Source: Gammaproteobacteria bacterium (GTDB lineage: Bacteria > Pseudomonadota > Gammaproteobacteria > Chromatiales > Chromatiaceae). From it: 40,068 nucleotides of DNA. Each line of letters opens with the position of its first letter. Within the stretch, counting starts at the first letter, position 1. Of this stretch, positions 1-6,596 are shown in pieces. The position numbers and the translations under genes were made by a program. Location of the stretch: assembly GCA_009928645.1 (NCBI GenBank), contig SACH01000024.1, positions 1-40,068 on the forward strand. The letters run 5' to 3'. The notes beneath the pieces are model-generated. The model did not search any database. It was not told the DNA's origin and saw only the letters and a list, made by a program, of their open reading frames with translations.

Positions 1-735
1 CTGGTCGCAGAGGATATCGCCGGGGGCCAGGACATTGCCACAGAGGCAGAGATCCACCGGGCCGGGCGCAGCCTCGCCCACCAGTTCGCCATCCAGGCCG
101 ATGGAGCCGACCAGGCGCCGGCTGCCATCCGGCAGGACCAAGCGGACCGAGGCCGCACGGCCATTGACCATCTCCTTGAGGACGCGCAGGAAGCGCAGCA
201 GCAGGCTGTCCAGGGACTCGGCGGTGTTGATCCCGGCCGCCACGTCGTAGAGGATCTTAATCGAGGCCGTCTTCTGCGCCAGGCGCATGGTCTGACGGGC
301 GACCCGATGGTCCATGTCCTCGTAGAGTTCCGCCAATTCTTCGTTGAGGCTGCAGATGGCGCGGGCCAGGGGCCCCAGGACCCCCGCCTCCAAGGCGGGT
401 GCCCGCAGGGAGCCGCTGGTACCTGGTTCGGCCTGACAGACGCGGATGACCGCCTCCTCCATCTCGGCCAGGGGCAACAGCAAGCGCCGGCGCAGGCGCA
501 GACCCGCCAGGGTGAGCCCCCCCAGGGCGAGCGACAAACCGGCAAGCCACCCGAACCACGCCTGGCCAGTCCCGGTCCTCGTCAGGCCTGGCAGGGCCGC
601 CAGACCTGCCAGGCCCAGGGTCAGACTGACCAGAGGTCCGACCAGACCGATCCCCCGCACCAGCGCCCAGGCCGGCCGGGACCGTTGGCTGTCGCCGAGC
701 GAGGCAGCGCTGAGATCAGGGGTGAGAGGAGGCAT
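1..735 (-). CDS. NarX-like sensor histidine kinase, N-terminal part (runs off left edge)
   Basis: The frame is open from an ATG at 735 to base 1, giving 245 residues of a longer protein. Two hydrophobic segments (about residues 24-50 and 60-80) are separated by only a short loop, so there is no sizeable periplasmic sensor domain. A HAMP-like linker and a helical stretch (about 85-155, including LNEELAELYEDMDHRV and RLAQKTASIKILYDVAAGIN) lead into a GAF-like domain. The last residues hold a cysteine cluster (CLCG...C), reminiscent of the central module of NarX/NarQ-type kinases. The start lies 7 bases after the stop of the ABC exporter, so the two genes are very likely co-transcribed. The kinase core would lie outside the window, so the histidine kinase assignment rests on the N-terminal architecture and is an inference. 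The ligand is unknown. Confidence 0.7.
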   Translation of the reverse strand, partial: MPPLTPDLSAASLGDSQRSRPAWALVRGIGLVGPLVSLTLGLAGLAALPGLTRTGTGQAWFGWLAGLSLALGGLTLAGLRLRRRLLLPLAEMEEAVIRVCQAEPGTSGSLRAPALEAGVLGPLARAICSLNEELAELYEDMDHRVARQTMRLAQKTASIKILYDVAAGINTAESLDSLLLRFLRVLKEMVNGRAASVRLVLPDGSRRLVGSIGLDGELVGEAAPGPVDLCLCGNVLAPGDILCDQ

Positions 736-742
736 GCGGGAC

Positions 743-2674
743 TTAATGGGGGTGGCCGCCGGCCATGGCAAGCTCGGCCTGGACCGCGGGCTTACCCTGG
801 GCCGTGGGCTCGCCCTTGCTCTGCGGCTGATCCTCGCCAGTGCCCTTGACGCCTTCCTCACCCAGGCCTTCGCCCTGGGCGGCGGCCAGGGCCCGCTCCC
901 GCTCCCGCCGTTGCAGTTCCCACATGGCGGCGTAGCGCCCGCCCTGGGCCAGCAGTTCGCGATGGCTGCCCTGCTCCACCAGCCGTCCGGCCTCCAGTAC
1001 CAGGATCTGGTCCGCGTCCACCACCGTGGACAGGCGGTGGGCGATGACCAGGGTGGTGTGATTCTCCGCCACCTCCGCCAGGGTACGACCGATGGCCTGC
1101 TCGGTCTGGCTGTCCAGGGAGGAGGTCGCCTCGTCAAAGACCAGGATGCGCGGGCGCTTGAGGATGGCACGGGCGATGGCTACGCGCTGCTTCTCGCCAC
1201 CGGAGAGCTTGAGACCGCGCTCCCCCACCACCGTGTCCCAGCCATCGGGCAGGGACATGACAAAATCGCGGATATGGGCCATGGCCGCCGCCCGTTCGAC
1301 CTCCGCCCGGCTGGCGTCGGGGCGGCCATAGGCGATGTTGTAATAGATGCTGTCGTTGAACAGCACCGTGTCCTGGGGGACGATGCCGATGGCGGCGCGC
1401 AGGCTGTCCTGGGTCAGGGCGCGCAGGTCCTGGCCGTCGATGAGGATGCGCCCGCCGGTGACGTCGTAGAAGCGGAACAGCAGGCGCGCCAGGGTCGACT
1501 TGCCCGCCCCGCTATGACCGACCACCGCCACCTTCTGGCCGGCACCGATCGCGAAACTCAGGCCATGCAGGATGGGCCGTTCCGGCTGGTAGTGGAAATC
1601 GACGGCCTCGAAGCGAACCTCGCCCCGGCCCAGGACCAGGGGCCGGGCCTCCGGGGCGTCGCGCACCTCCGGCTCCCGCTCCAGCAGCTTGAACACCAGG
1701 TCCATGTCCGCCAGGGCGTACTTGATCTGACGATACACGATGCCGAGAAAATTGAGGGGGATGAAGATCTGCAGCAGCAGGGCGTTGACCAGCACCAGGT
1801 CGCCGATGCTCATCTCCCCGGACACCACCCCCCGGGCGGCGAGGAACATGATCAGGGTCACCCCCAGGGCGATGATGGCCCCCTGGCCAAAGTTGAGCAG
1901 GGACATGGAGGTCTGGCTCTTCACCGCCACCTCCTCCCAGGCATCCAGGGTGCCGTCGTAGCGCCGCAGTTCCAGGCCCTCGTTGCCGAAATACTTGACC
2001 GTCTCGTAGTTGATGAGGCTGTCGAAGGCCTGGCCGTTGGCCTCCGAGTCCAGGCGGTTCATCTGGTGGCGGTAGTCCATGCGCCACTCGGTGATGGCGA
2101 AGGTGAACAGGGCGTAGACGGCCACCGCGCCGAATGTCACCAGGGTGAAGGCCAGTTGGTAACGCGACAGCAGGATGACCGCCACCAGGGTGAACTCCAC
2201 CAGCACCGGCAGGATGCTGAAGGCCAGATAATTCATGATGGAGCTGACCGAGCGCGTGCCCCGCTCCAGGTCGCGGCTGATGGCCCCGCTCTGGCGCCCC
2301 AGGTGGTAGCGCAGGGACAGGCGGTGCAGGTGCGTCAGCACCCGGGTGGACAGGCGGCGCATGGCCCGGTAGCGCACCCGGGCGAAGACGACGTCCCGCA
2401 GTTCGTTGAACAGGGAGGCGGAGAGCTTGAGCAGGCCATAGGCCAGGAGCAGGCTCACCGGCAGGATCAGCACCTGATCCTTGGCCTGCTCGAAGGCGTC
2501 GACGATCTCCTTGAGCACCAGGGGCACGCCGACGGTCGCCACCTTGGCCAACACCAGGCAGGCCAGGGCCAGCAGGGCGCGCCCGCGAAATTCCCACAGA
2601 TAGGGCAGCATCGCCCGGAGGTTGTGGGCATCGCGCCGGTCCTTGTGGACCCGTTCGGTGGCGTTGGTGATCAT
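743..2674 (-). CDS. ABC exporter, fused permease and ATPase (ATM1/MsbA-type)
   Basis: This 643-residue half-transporter has an N-terminal six-helix membrane domain (about residues 25-320) and a C-terminal nucleotide-binding domain. The Walker A motif GHSGAGKST lies near residue 385, the signature LSGGEKQRVAIARA near 487 and Walker B ILVFDEATSSLD near 508, followed by the switch histidine in IAHRLST. The sequence most resembles the ATM1/HMT1-like exporters of proteobacteria, which move glutathione-linked metal or sulfur compounds, but substrate cannot be read from sequence. The tail after about residue 600 is charged and rich in E, G and K and is not part of the fold. It probably works as a homodimer in the inner membrane. 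It precedes the NarX-like kinase gene by 7 bases, suggesting an operon. Confidence 0.9.
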   Translation of the reverse strand: MITNATERVHKDRRDAHNLRAMLPYLWEFRGRALLALACLVLAKVATVGVPLVLKEIVDAFEQAKDQVLILPVSLLLAYGLLKLSASLFNELRDVVFARVRYRAMRRLSTRVLTHLHRLSLRYHLGRQSGAISRDLERGTRSVSSIMNYLAFSILPVLVEFTLVAVILLSRYQLAFTLVTFGAVAVYALFTFAITEWRMDYRHQMNRLDSEANGQAFDSLINYETVKYFGNEGLELRRYDGTLDAWEEVAVKSQTSMSLLNFGQGAIIALGVTLIMFLAARGVVSGEMSIGDLVLVNALLLQIFIPLNFLGIVYRQIKYALADMDLVFKLLEREPEVRDAPEARPLVLGRGEVRFEAVDFHYQPERPILHGLSFAIGAGQKVAVVGHSGAGKSTLARLLFRFYDVTGGRILIDGQDLRALTQDSLRAAIGIVPQDTVLFNDSIYYNIAYGRPDASRAEVERAAAMAHIRDFVMSLPDGWDTVVGERGLKLSGGEKQRVAIARAILKRPRILVFDEATSSLDSQTEQAIGRTLAEVAENHTTLVIAHRLSTVVDADQILVLEAGRLVEQGSHRELLAQGGRYAAMWELQRRERERALAAAQGEGLGEEGVKGTGEDQPQSKGEPTAQGKPAVQAELAMAGGHPH

Positions 2675-3065
2675 GGGGCGGTCATTCTCGCTGCCTTGGG
2701 CCCCATTGCAGGCCCGGGGCGTGATGATAGCTCAGGGCGCGGCCGGGGTCTGAGCCTTGCCTCTACTAAAGTCCATCCCAAAGGACGCCCCTCTGGCGGG
2801 CGCGGGGGTGCATGCTTGGATTTACGGCTCGGGCGGCACCTGGCGATGGACCCGGGGCATAGGTCCCCATAAGCTTGTCGACCAGATCCCCGCGATCGTC
2901 ACCCCCCGCCAGGCGCCCACCCACCCCCGACCCGTTCTGGCGAGCCGCGCCGTTTCGGGCTGGAGTGGGCATGCCTTCCTGGCGTTTAATGAGGTGATCA
3001 AGGCCGTGCCATGATGACCGCCTTTTCCCCGATCGCGACAGCCCTAGCGGTATGAGACCACGCCC
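2675..3065. other. 391-bp divergent intergenic region
   Basis: This gap separates the leftward ABC exporter from the rightward S24-like gene and should hold promoters for both. I see no convincing sigma-70 hexamer pair, no tRNA-like fold and no long inverted repeat. Reading frames that cross it show no protein-like composition. Confidence 0.4.
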
Positions 3066-3419
3066 ATGACAGAGCCCCCCTTCGATTTCACCGGTTGCAG
3101 CCTCCGCGAACCCTATGCCCTGCAAGTCCTGGGCAACGAGATGGAGCCGGAATTTCCCGACCAGTGCATCATCGTCATCCGCCCCGAGGACCGCTGCGGT
3201 GACGGCATGTACATCTTCGTCGAGGTCGAGGGGGTGCGCTGGTTCCGCCAGTACCGCCGGGATGCCCAGGGGCGGGAGACCCTGGTCGCCCTCAATCCCC
3301 TCTACCCGGAGATCGACCTCACCGGCCTGGAATGGCGCGTGCTTGGCGTCATCGTCCAGCGCAACATCCGCCGTCAGATCAAGCATTACCGCTACGAGGT
3401 CGGCCATCCAAGCCACTGA
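3066..3419 (+). CDS. S24/LexA-type peptidase-fold protein, apparently inactive
   Basis: The 117-residue product is a stand-alone S24 (LexA/CI C-terminal) fold without a DNA-binding domain. The family pattern is clear: PYALQVLGNEMEPEF, then IIVIRPEDRCGDGMYIF, then VRWFRQYRRD, then LVALNPLYPEI and a final strand near VLGVIVQ. In active members the nucleophile is the serine of G(D/N)SMEP. Here the residue is Glu25 (GNEMEP). The usual catalytic lysine in the vK-R-l strand is replaced by Phe60-Arg61. Self-cleavage is therefore unlikely, and a binding or scaffold role is more plausible. It lies 51 bases upstream of the AbiEi antitoxin gene on the same strand, but that gene has its own promoter-like sequence. 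The fold assignment is good. The function is unknown. Confidence 0.75.
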   Translation: MTEPPFDFTGCSLREPYALQVLGNEMEPEFPDQCIIVIRPEDRCGDGMYIFVEVEGVRWFRQYRRDAQGRETLVALNPLYPEIDLTGLEWRVLGVIVQRNIRRQIKHYRYEVGHPSH

Positions 3420-3432
3420 CAGCCTAAAAATG

Positions 3433-3462
3433 TTGGAAACTTTCATTCACTGAAAGTATCCT
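3433..3462 (+). promoter_or_regulatory. Promoter with embedded inverted-repeat operator for the AbiE pair
   Basis: A -35-like TTGGAA (3433-3438) and a -10-like TATCCT (3457-3462) are 18 bases apart. Almost the whole spacer is a perfect inverted repeat, ACTTTCA (3439-3445) and TGAAAGT (3451-3457), with a 5-base centre. AbiEi antitoxins are known to autorepress through inverted repeats in their promoter, so this is the likely operator. The predicted transcription start is within a few bases of the ATG at 3471. Confidence 0.6.
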
Positions 3463-3470
3463 GCATTTTT

Positions 3471-4211
3471 ATGGAGACCCTCACCAAGGCCATCCAGGCG
3501 GCATACTGGCAGGAGCGCATCCTCAGCGAGGCGCAGTTGGCCCGGCTGCTCGATGGCTCACCGCAGCGGCGCTACAACCTGGTGAATCGGGCACTGCACG
3601 GGGGGGAGCTGCTGCGATTGCGACGCGGCTGTTACCGGCTGGCCCCGGCGGTATCCGGGAGCCTGCCCCACCCTTTCGTCGTGGCCCAGGCGCTACGGCC
3701 CGGGTCCTACGTTTCGATGGAATCAGCGCTGAGTTTTCATGGTTGGATTCCGGAAGCCGTGCCAACGACCCTGTCCATCCTGCCCGGACGTCGCCGTGAC
3801 GAAGCCCTGGTACCGGGCCTGGGGAGCTTCCAATTCTCGCCCCTGGCCCTGCGGCGGGGGTTTTTTCTGGAGGCGGTCGACCGCGTTCCGTTTGGCGGTC
3901 AGGCGGCGCTGGTGGCCCGACCACTTCGGGCCCTGCTGGATCGTTGCTGTCTGCTCAGACAGGATTGGCCGGGGCTGGCGGCGGTGACCCAAGATCTGCG
4001 CATCGAACCGGAGATGATCCTGGGCCTGAGGCCCGACGACCTGGAGCCTCTGCGCCCGCTCTATCGGCATGGGCGGATGAGAAGCTTGATCGACGCCCTG
4101 CAACGGGAACTGGACTCGCTACCCCGGGGGGCGGCGTCATCATCGATTTGTTGCGTCAGCGCCTGGCGGGCTATGCCCCGGCCGATGCCTGGCAGGAGGA
4201 GCAGGCACTGA
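3471..4211 (+). CDS. AbiEi-like antitoxin of a type IV toxin-antitoxin system, C-terminally extended
   Basis: The protein begins with a winged-helix segment (about residues 1-58: ILSEAQLARLLDGSPQRRYN and LRLRRGCYRLA), followed by the domain usual for AbiEi-family transcriptional antitoxins (YVSMESALSFHGWIPEAVPTT, ALLDRCC). Such proteins repress their own operon and counter the AbiEii nucleotidyltransferase without binding it. Family-like sequence ends near LQRELDSLPRGAAS at about residue 223. The following 23 residues, with sequence SSICCVSAWRAM and a basic tail, are an out-of-frame reading of the toxin gene start. A G instead of C at 4141 would place a TGA stop at 4140-4142, so the extension looks recent. 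No Shine-Dalgarno sequence precedes the ATG, which lies almost at the predicted transcription start, so the mRNA may be leaderless. Confidence 0.8.
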   Translation: METLTKAIQAAYWQERILSEAQLARLLDGSPQRRYNLVNRALHGGELLRLRRGCYRLAPAVSGSLPHPFVVAQALRPGSYVSMESALSFHGWIPEAVPTTLSILPGRRRDEALVPGLGSFQFSPLALRRGFFLEAVDRVPFGGQAALVARPLRALLDRCCLLRQDWPGLAAVTQDLRIEPEMILGLRPDDLEPLRPLYRHGRMRSLIDALQRELDSLPRGAASSSICCVSAWRAMPRPMPGRRSRH

Positions 4212-4990
4212 AGGAGATCCTGCAGGAGGTTGCCTTGTATGGCCTCTGGCGTGCCGGCTTCTTCTCCGTCGCCGCCTTCCAGGATGGCACCAGCCTGCGC
4301 CTGCTCCATGGCCTGCGCCGCTTTTCGGAGGACCTGGATTTCATCCTGATAGCTCCAGATGCCGGTTTCGACTGGTCGCCCTTCCTGGGAGTCTTGGTCG
4401 AGGTACTGGCCGAATTCGGCGTGCGCGGCGAACTGAGCGACCGTGGGCGCATGGATCGCGCCGTGCGGCAGGCACTGCTGAAGGATGACTCCCTCGCGCG
4501 CCAGCTCGATGTGTCCTTCTATCGCGGCGATACCGGGCGCAAGCTCAGGATCAAGCTGGAAGTCGACACTCGCCCGCCGGCGGGGTCCGGCTTCGACTAC
4601 CACTATCTCGATTTCCCGCTCGACTTTGAGGTGTGCAGCCAGGATCTGGCGAGCAACTTCGCCCTGAAAATCCATGCCTTGCTCTGTCGCCCGTACCCAA
4701 AGGGCCGGGATTGGTTCGATTTTGGCTGGTATGTCGCCAAGGGTATCGGCCCCAATCTGCCTCATCTCCAGGCGGCCCTCGAACAGTACGGTCCCTGGCA
4801 GTGCCAGGACCTGGTGGTGGACCGGGTCTGGCTGGAAGGCGCCCTGCTCGCGCGGATTGGCGCGCTGGATTGGCCAAAAGCGATTCAAGACGTAAAACCC
4901 TTTTTGCCAGCCCCGGAGCAGGCCGGGTTGAAGCTGTGGGGCGAGCCTTTTTTTACCGCCAAGGTAGCGAAACTCATCCAGCATCTCTAG
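4148..4990 (+). CDS. AbiEii-like nucleotidyltransferase toxin, start codon apparently lost
   Basis: The frame encodes a DNA polymerase beta-type nucleotidyltransferase of the AbiEii/AbiGii family. Motif I is FQDGTSLRLLHGL, motif II is RFSEDLDF with the metal-binding D-x-D, KLEVDTRPP supplies the third acidic site, and KGRDWFDFGWY is the family's C-terminal motif. The helical start (LLRQRLAGYAP...EEQALKEILQEVALYGLW) is typical. No ATG, GTG or clean start exists where the family begins: the codons are GTC-ATC-ATC-GAT-TTG-TTG. I set the start at TTG 4148, but the ancestral start was probably ATG at 4139-4141, now ATC. The body of the gene is intact to its TAG. It overlaps the extended antitoxin frame. 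Expression could be weak or lost, making it a possible near-pseudogene. Confidence 0.75.
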   Translation: MLRQRLAGYAPADAWQEEQALKEILQEVALYGLWRAGFFSVAAFQDGTSLRLLHGLRRFSEDLDFILIAPDAGFDWSPFLGVLVEVLAEFGVRGELSDRGRMDRAVRQALLKDDSLARQLDVSFYRGDTGRKLRIKLEVDTRPPAGSGFDYHYLDFPLDFEVCSQDLASNFALKIHALLCRPYPKGRDWFDFGWYVAKGIGPNLPHLQAALEQYGPWQCQDLVVDRVWLEGALLARIGALDWPKAIQDVKPFLPAPEQAGLKLWGEPFFTAKVAKLIQHL

Positions 4991-5420
4991 CTCAGCCTGA
5001 CCGCGCGTCCCTTCGCCAGGCGAATGCGGCGAGCAATCCAAGGCGGGACGCATGGCCTTCGTCGAATTGCTGCCCTTCTCCATCCAGGAACACGCTGATC
5101 CACAAAGGCACTCAGGTCCGACCCTGGCATAGCGCCGCCCATGACATCGGCTAATGGCCTGTCTCGGCTCTCCGGCCAAATCCGATCAACCCTCTGGATA
5201 TGGATGCCCCCCCAGGGCGCCTTGCAAGGGTTACGACCGGCGTCTAAGCTGAATTCAGCCAGCCCATCCAGGCGCCAGGATACGCCGCTCGCCAATGCAC
5301 CCTCCATGCTTCTTTCCTTCGAGACGGCCTTATCGCCTATCCATCCCCGCTGGTTTGGGAAGGCTTTCGCCCTTTCGACCTAGGTTGCCGCAGGGCGGAC
5401 TGTCCCTGGCACTCGGTCCG
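4991..5420. other. 430-bp gap between the AbiE pair and the efflux operon
   Basis: The gap has no convincing gene. The frame of the downstream adaptor stays open back to an ATG at 5295, but the extra residues look non-protein-like apart from the tandem repeats beginning at 5382. No clear terminator follows the toxin stop and no strong promoter hexamers are visible. Confidence 0.4.
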
Positions 5421-5536
5421 ATGTTGCCACGGGGCGGGCTATCTCTAGCCTTTGGGCGAAGGTTGCGAGGGGGCGGACCATCCCTGACCCTCGGCCCAAG
5501 GCTGGTGCTGGCTGGACTCCTCCTCCTGGCTCTCAG
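5382..5536 (+). repeat. 39-bp degenerate tandem repeat at the start of the efflux adaptor gene
   Basis: Units begin at 5382, 5421, 5460 and, more diverged, 5499, each 39 bp and therefore 13 codons. In the coding frame they read LPQGGLSLALGP, LPRGGLSLAFGR, LRGGGPSLTLGP and LVLAGLLLLALSAC, so the last unit merges with the hydrophobic core and lipobox of the signal peptide. The in-frame period suggests that the signal region grew by duplication. Confidence 0.7.
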
Positions 5537-6578
5537 CGCCTGCGAGGAGCATAAGACCGCCGCCAGCCCGCCCCCGGTGCCGGTCGTCACCCTGGCGGTC
5601 GCCACCGAGCAGGTCCCCGTGGCCGTGGAGGAGGTGGGCCGGGCGGAGGCGTCCAATTCCGTCACCCTGCTGCCCCGGGTAGGGGGCCAGATCCTGGCCC
5701 ACCATTTCGGGGAGGGCCAGGCGGTCGCCGCCGGGGACCTGCTCTACGCTATCGATCCCGCCCCTTACGAGGCCGCGCTGCGCTCCGCCGCGGCCCAGTT
5801 GGCCAAGACCCAGGCCGAGCTCAAGTTCGCCCAGGACGAGGCGGACCGCTACGCGGAACTGGAGACCAAGCGCACCGTGTCGCGCTCCCAGGCCGAGCAG
5901 TACTCCAACGCGGCCGTGGTCCTGCGGGAGGCGATCCGCGCCCGGGAGGCGGAGGTCGAGCAGGCGCGGCTGCATCTGGACTATTGCCACGTCCTCTCGC
6001 CCATCCCCGGCCGGGCGGGGGCCTACCTGGCCAACGCGGGGGCCTTCGTCGAGGCCTACAAGACCCCGCTGGTGGTGGTCAACCAGATCGATCCCATCCA
6101 CATCGTCTTCTCCCTGCCCGAGGGCCGCTTGCCGGAGGTGCTGGAGGCCCTCGCCGCCGGGCGCCTGGAGGTGGCCGCCACCATTGCCGCCTCGGGCCAG
6201 TCCCGGGGGGGCGGCATCGTCCATTTCATCGACAACAGCGTCGATCCCGCGACCGGGACCATTAAGCTCAAGGCGCGTTTCGCCAACGCGGACGCCTTTT
6301 TCTGGCCCGGCCAGTTCGTCAAGGTGCGCCTGGTGCTGCGCACCCTGGCCGATAGCCTGCTGGTGCCCGACGAGGCGGTGGTCAAGTGCCCCCAGGGGAC
6401 CTGCGTCTTCGTCGCCGGCGCCGACGGCCAGGCGGAGCTGCGGCCGGTCCAGGCCGGCGAGCGCCTGGAATCCCGCACCCTGATCCTGAGCGGCCTGACC
6501 CCGGGCGAGGCGGTGGTGGTGGCGGGCCAGAACAAGCTCAAGCCCGGCTCCCCCCTCAAGCCGGTCCCGCCGACCTGA
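5421..6578 (+). CDS. RND efflux periplasmic adaptor lipoprotein (membrane fusion protein)
   Basis: The product is an AcrA/MexA-type adaptor, 385 residues from the ATG chosen here. A lipoprotein signal ends at LLLLALSAC (Cys41), so the mature protein should be anchored in the inner membrane facing the periplasm. It then shows a barrel-sandwich half (VTLLPRVGGQILAHHFGEGQ), a helical hairpin rich in Ala, Glu and Gln (about residues 120-185), the returning lipoyl half (LDYCHVLSPIPGRAG) and beta-barrel and membrane-proximal parts (IDNSVDPATGTIKLKARF, SLLVPDEAVV). It links the permease to an outer-membrane channel, which is not encoded nearby. The start is uncertain: the frame is open to 5295, and TTG 5463 would give a more ordinary 27-residue signal. 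The permease gene follows after 18 bases. Confidence 0.88.
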   Translation: MLPRGGLSLAFGRRLRGGGPSLTLGPRLVLAGLLLLALSACEEHKTAASPPPVPVVTLAVATEQVPVAVEEVGRAEASNSVTLLPRVGGQILAHHFGEGQAVAAGDLLYAIDPAPYEAALRSAAAQLAKTQAELKFAQDEADRYAELETKRTVSRSQAEQYSNAAVVLREAIRAREAEVEQARLHLDYCHVLSPIPGRAGAYLANAGAFVEAYKTPLVVVNQIDPIHIVFSLPEGRLPEVLEALAAGRLEVAATIAASGQSRGGGIVHFIDNSVDPATGTIKLKARFANADAFFWPGQFVKVRLVLRTLADSLLVPDEAVVKCPQGTCVFVAGADGQAELRPVQAGERLESRTLILSGLTPGEAVVVAGQNKLKPGSPLKPVPPT

Positions 6579-6596
6579 CCGCCAGGTCCCACCGCC

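Noticed and set aside
446..2872. Open frame of about 800 codons on the plus strand opposite the ABC exporter
   Set aside because: The other strand encodes complete ABC motifs. The plus frame is a high-GC codon shadow rich in Gln, Gly and His without any fold pattern.
2766..3446. 226-codon minus frame across the S24-like gene
   Set aside because: It overlaps the S24-fold protein, whose motifs are clear, and has no ribosome binding site or family pattern.
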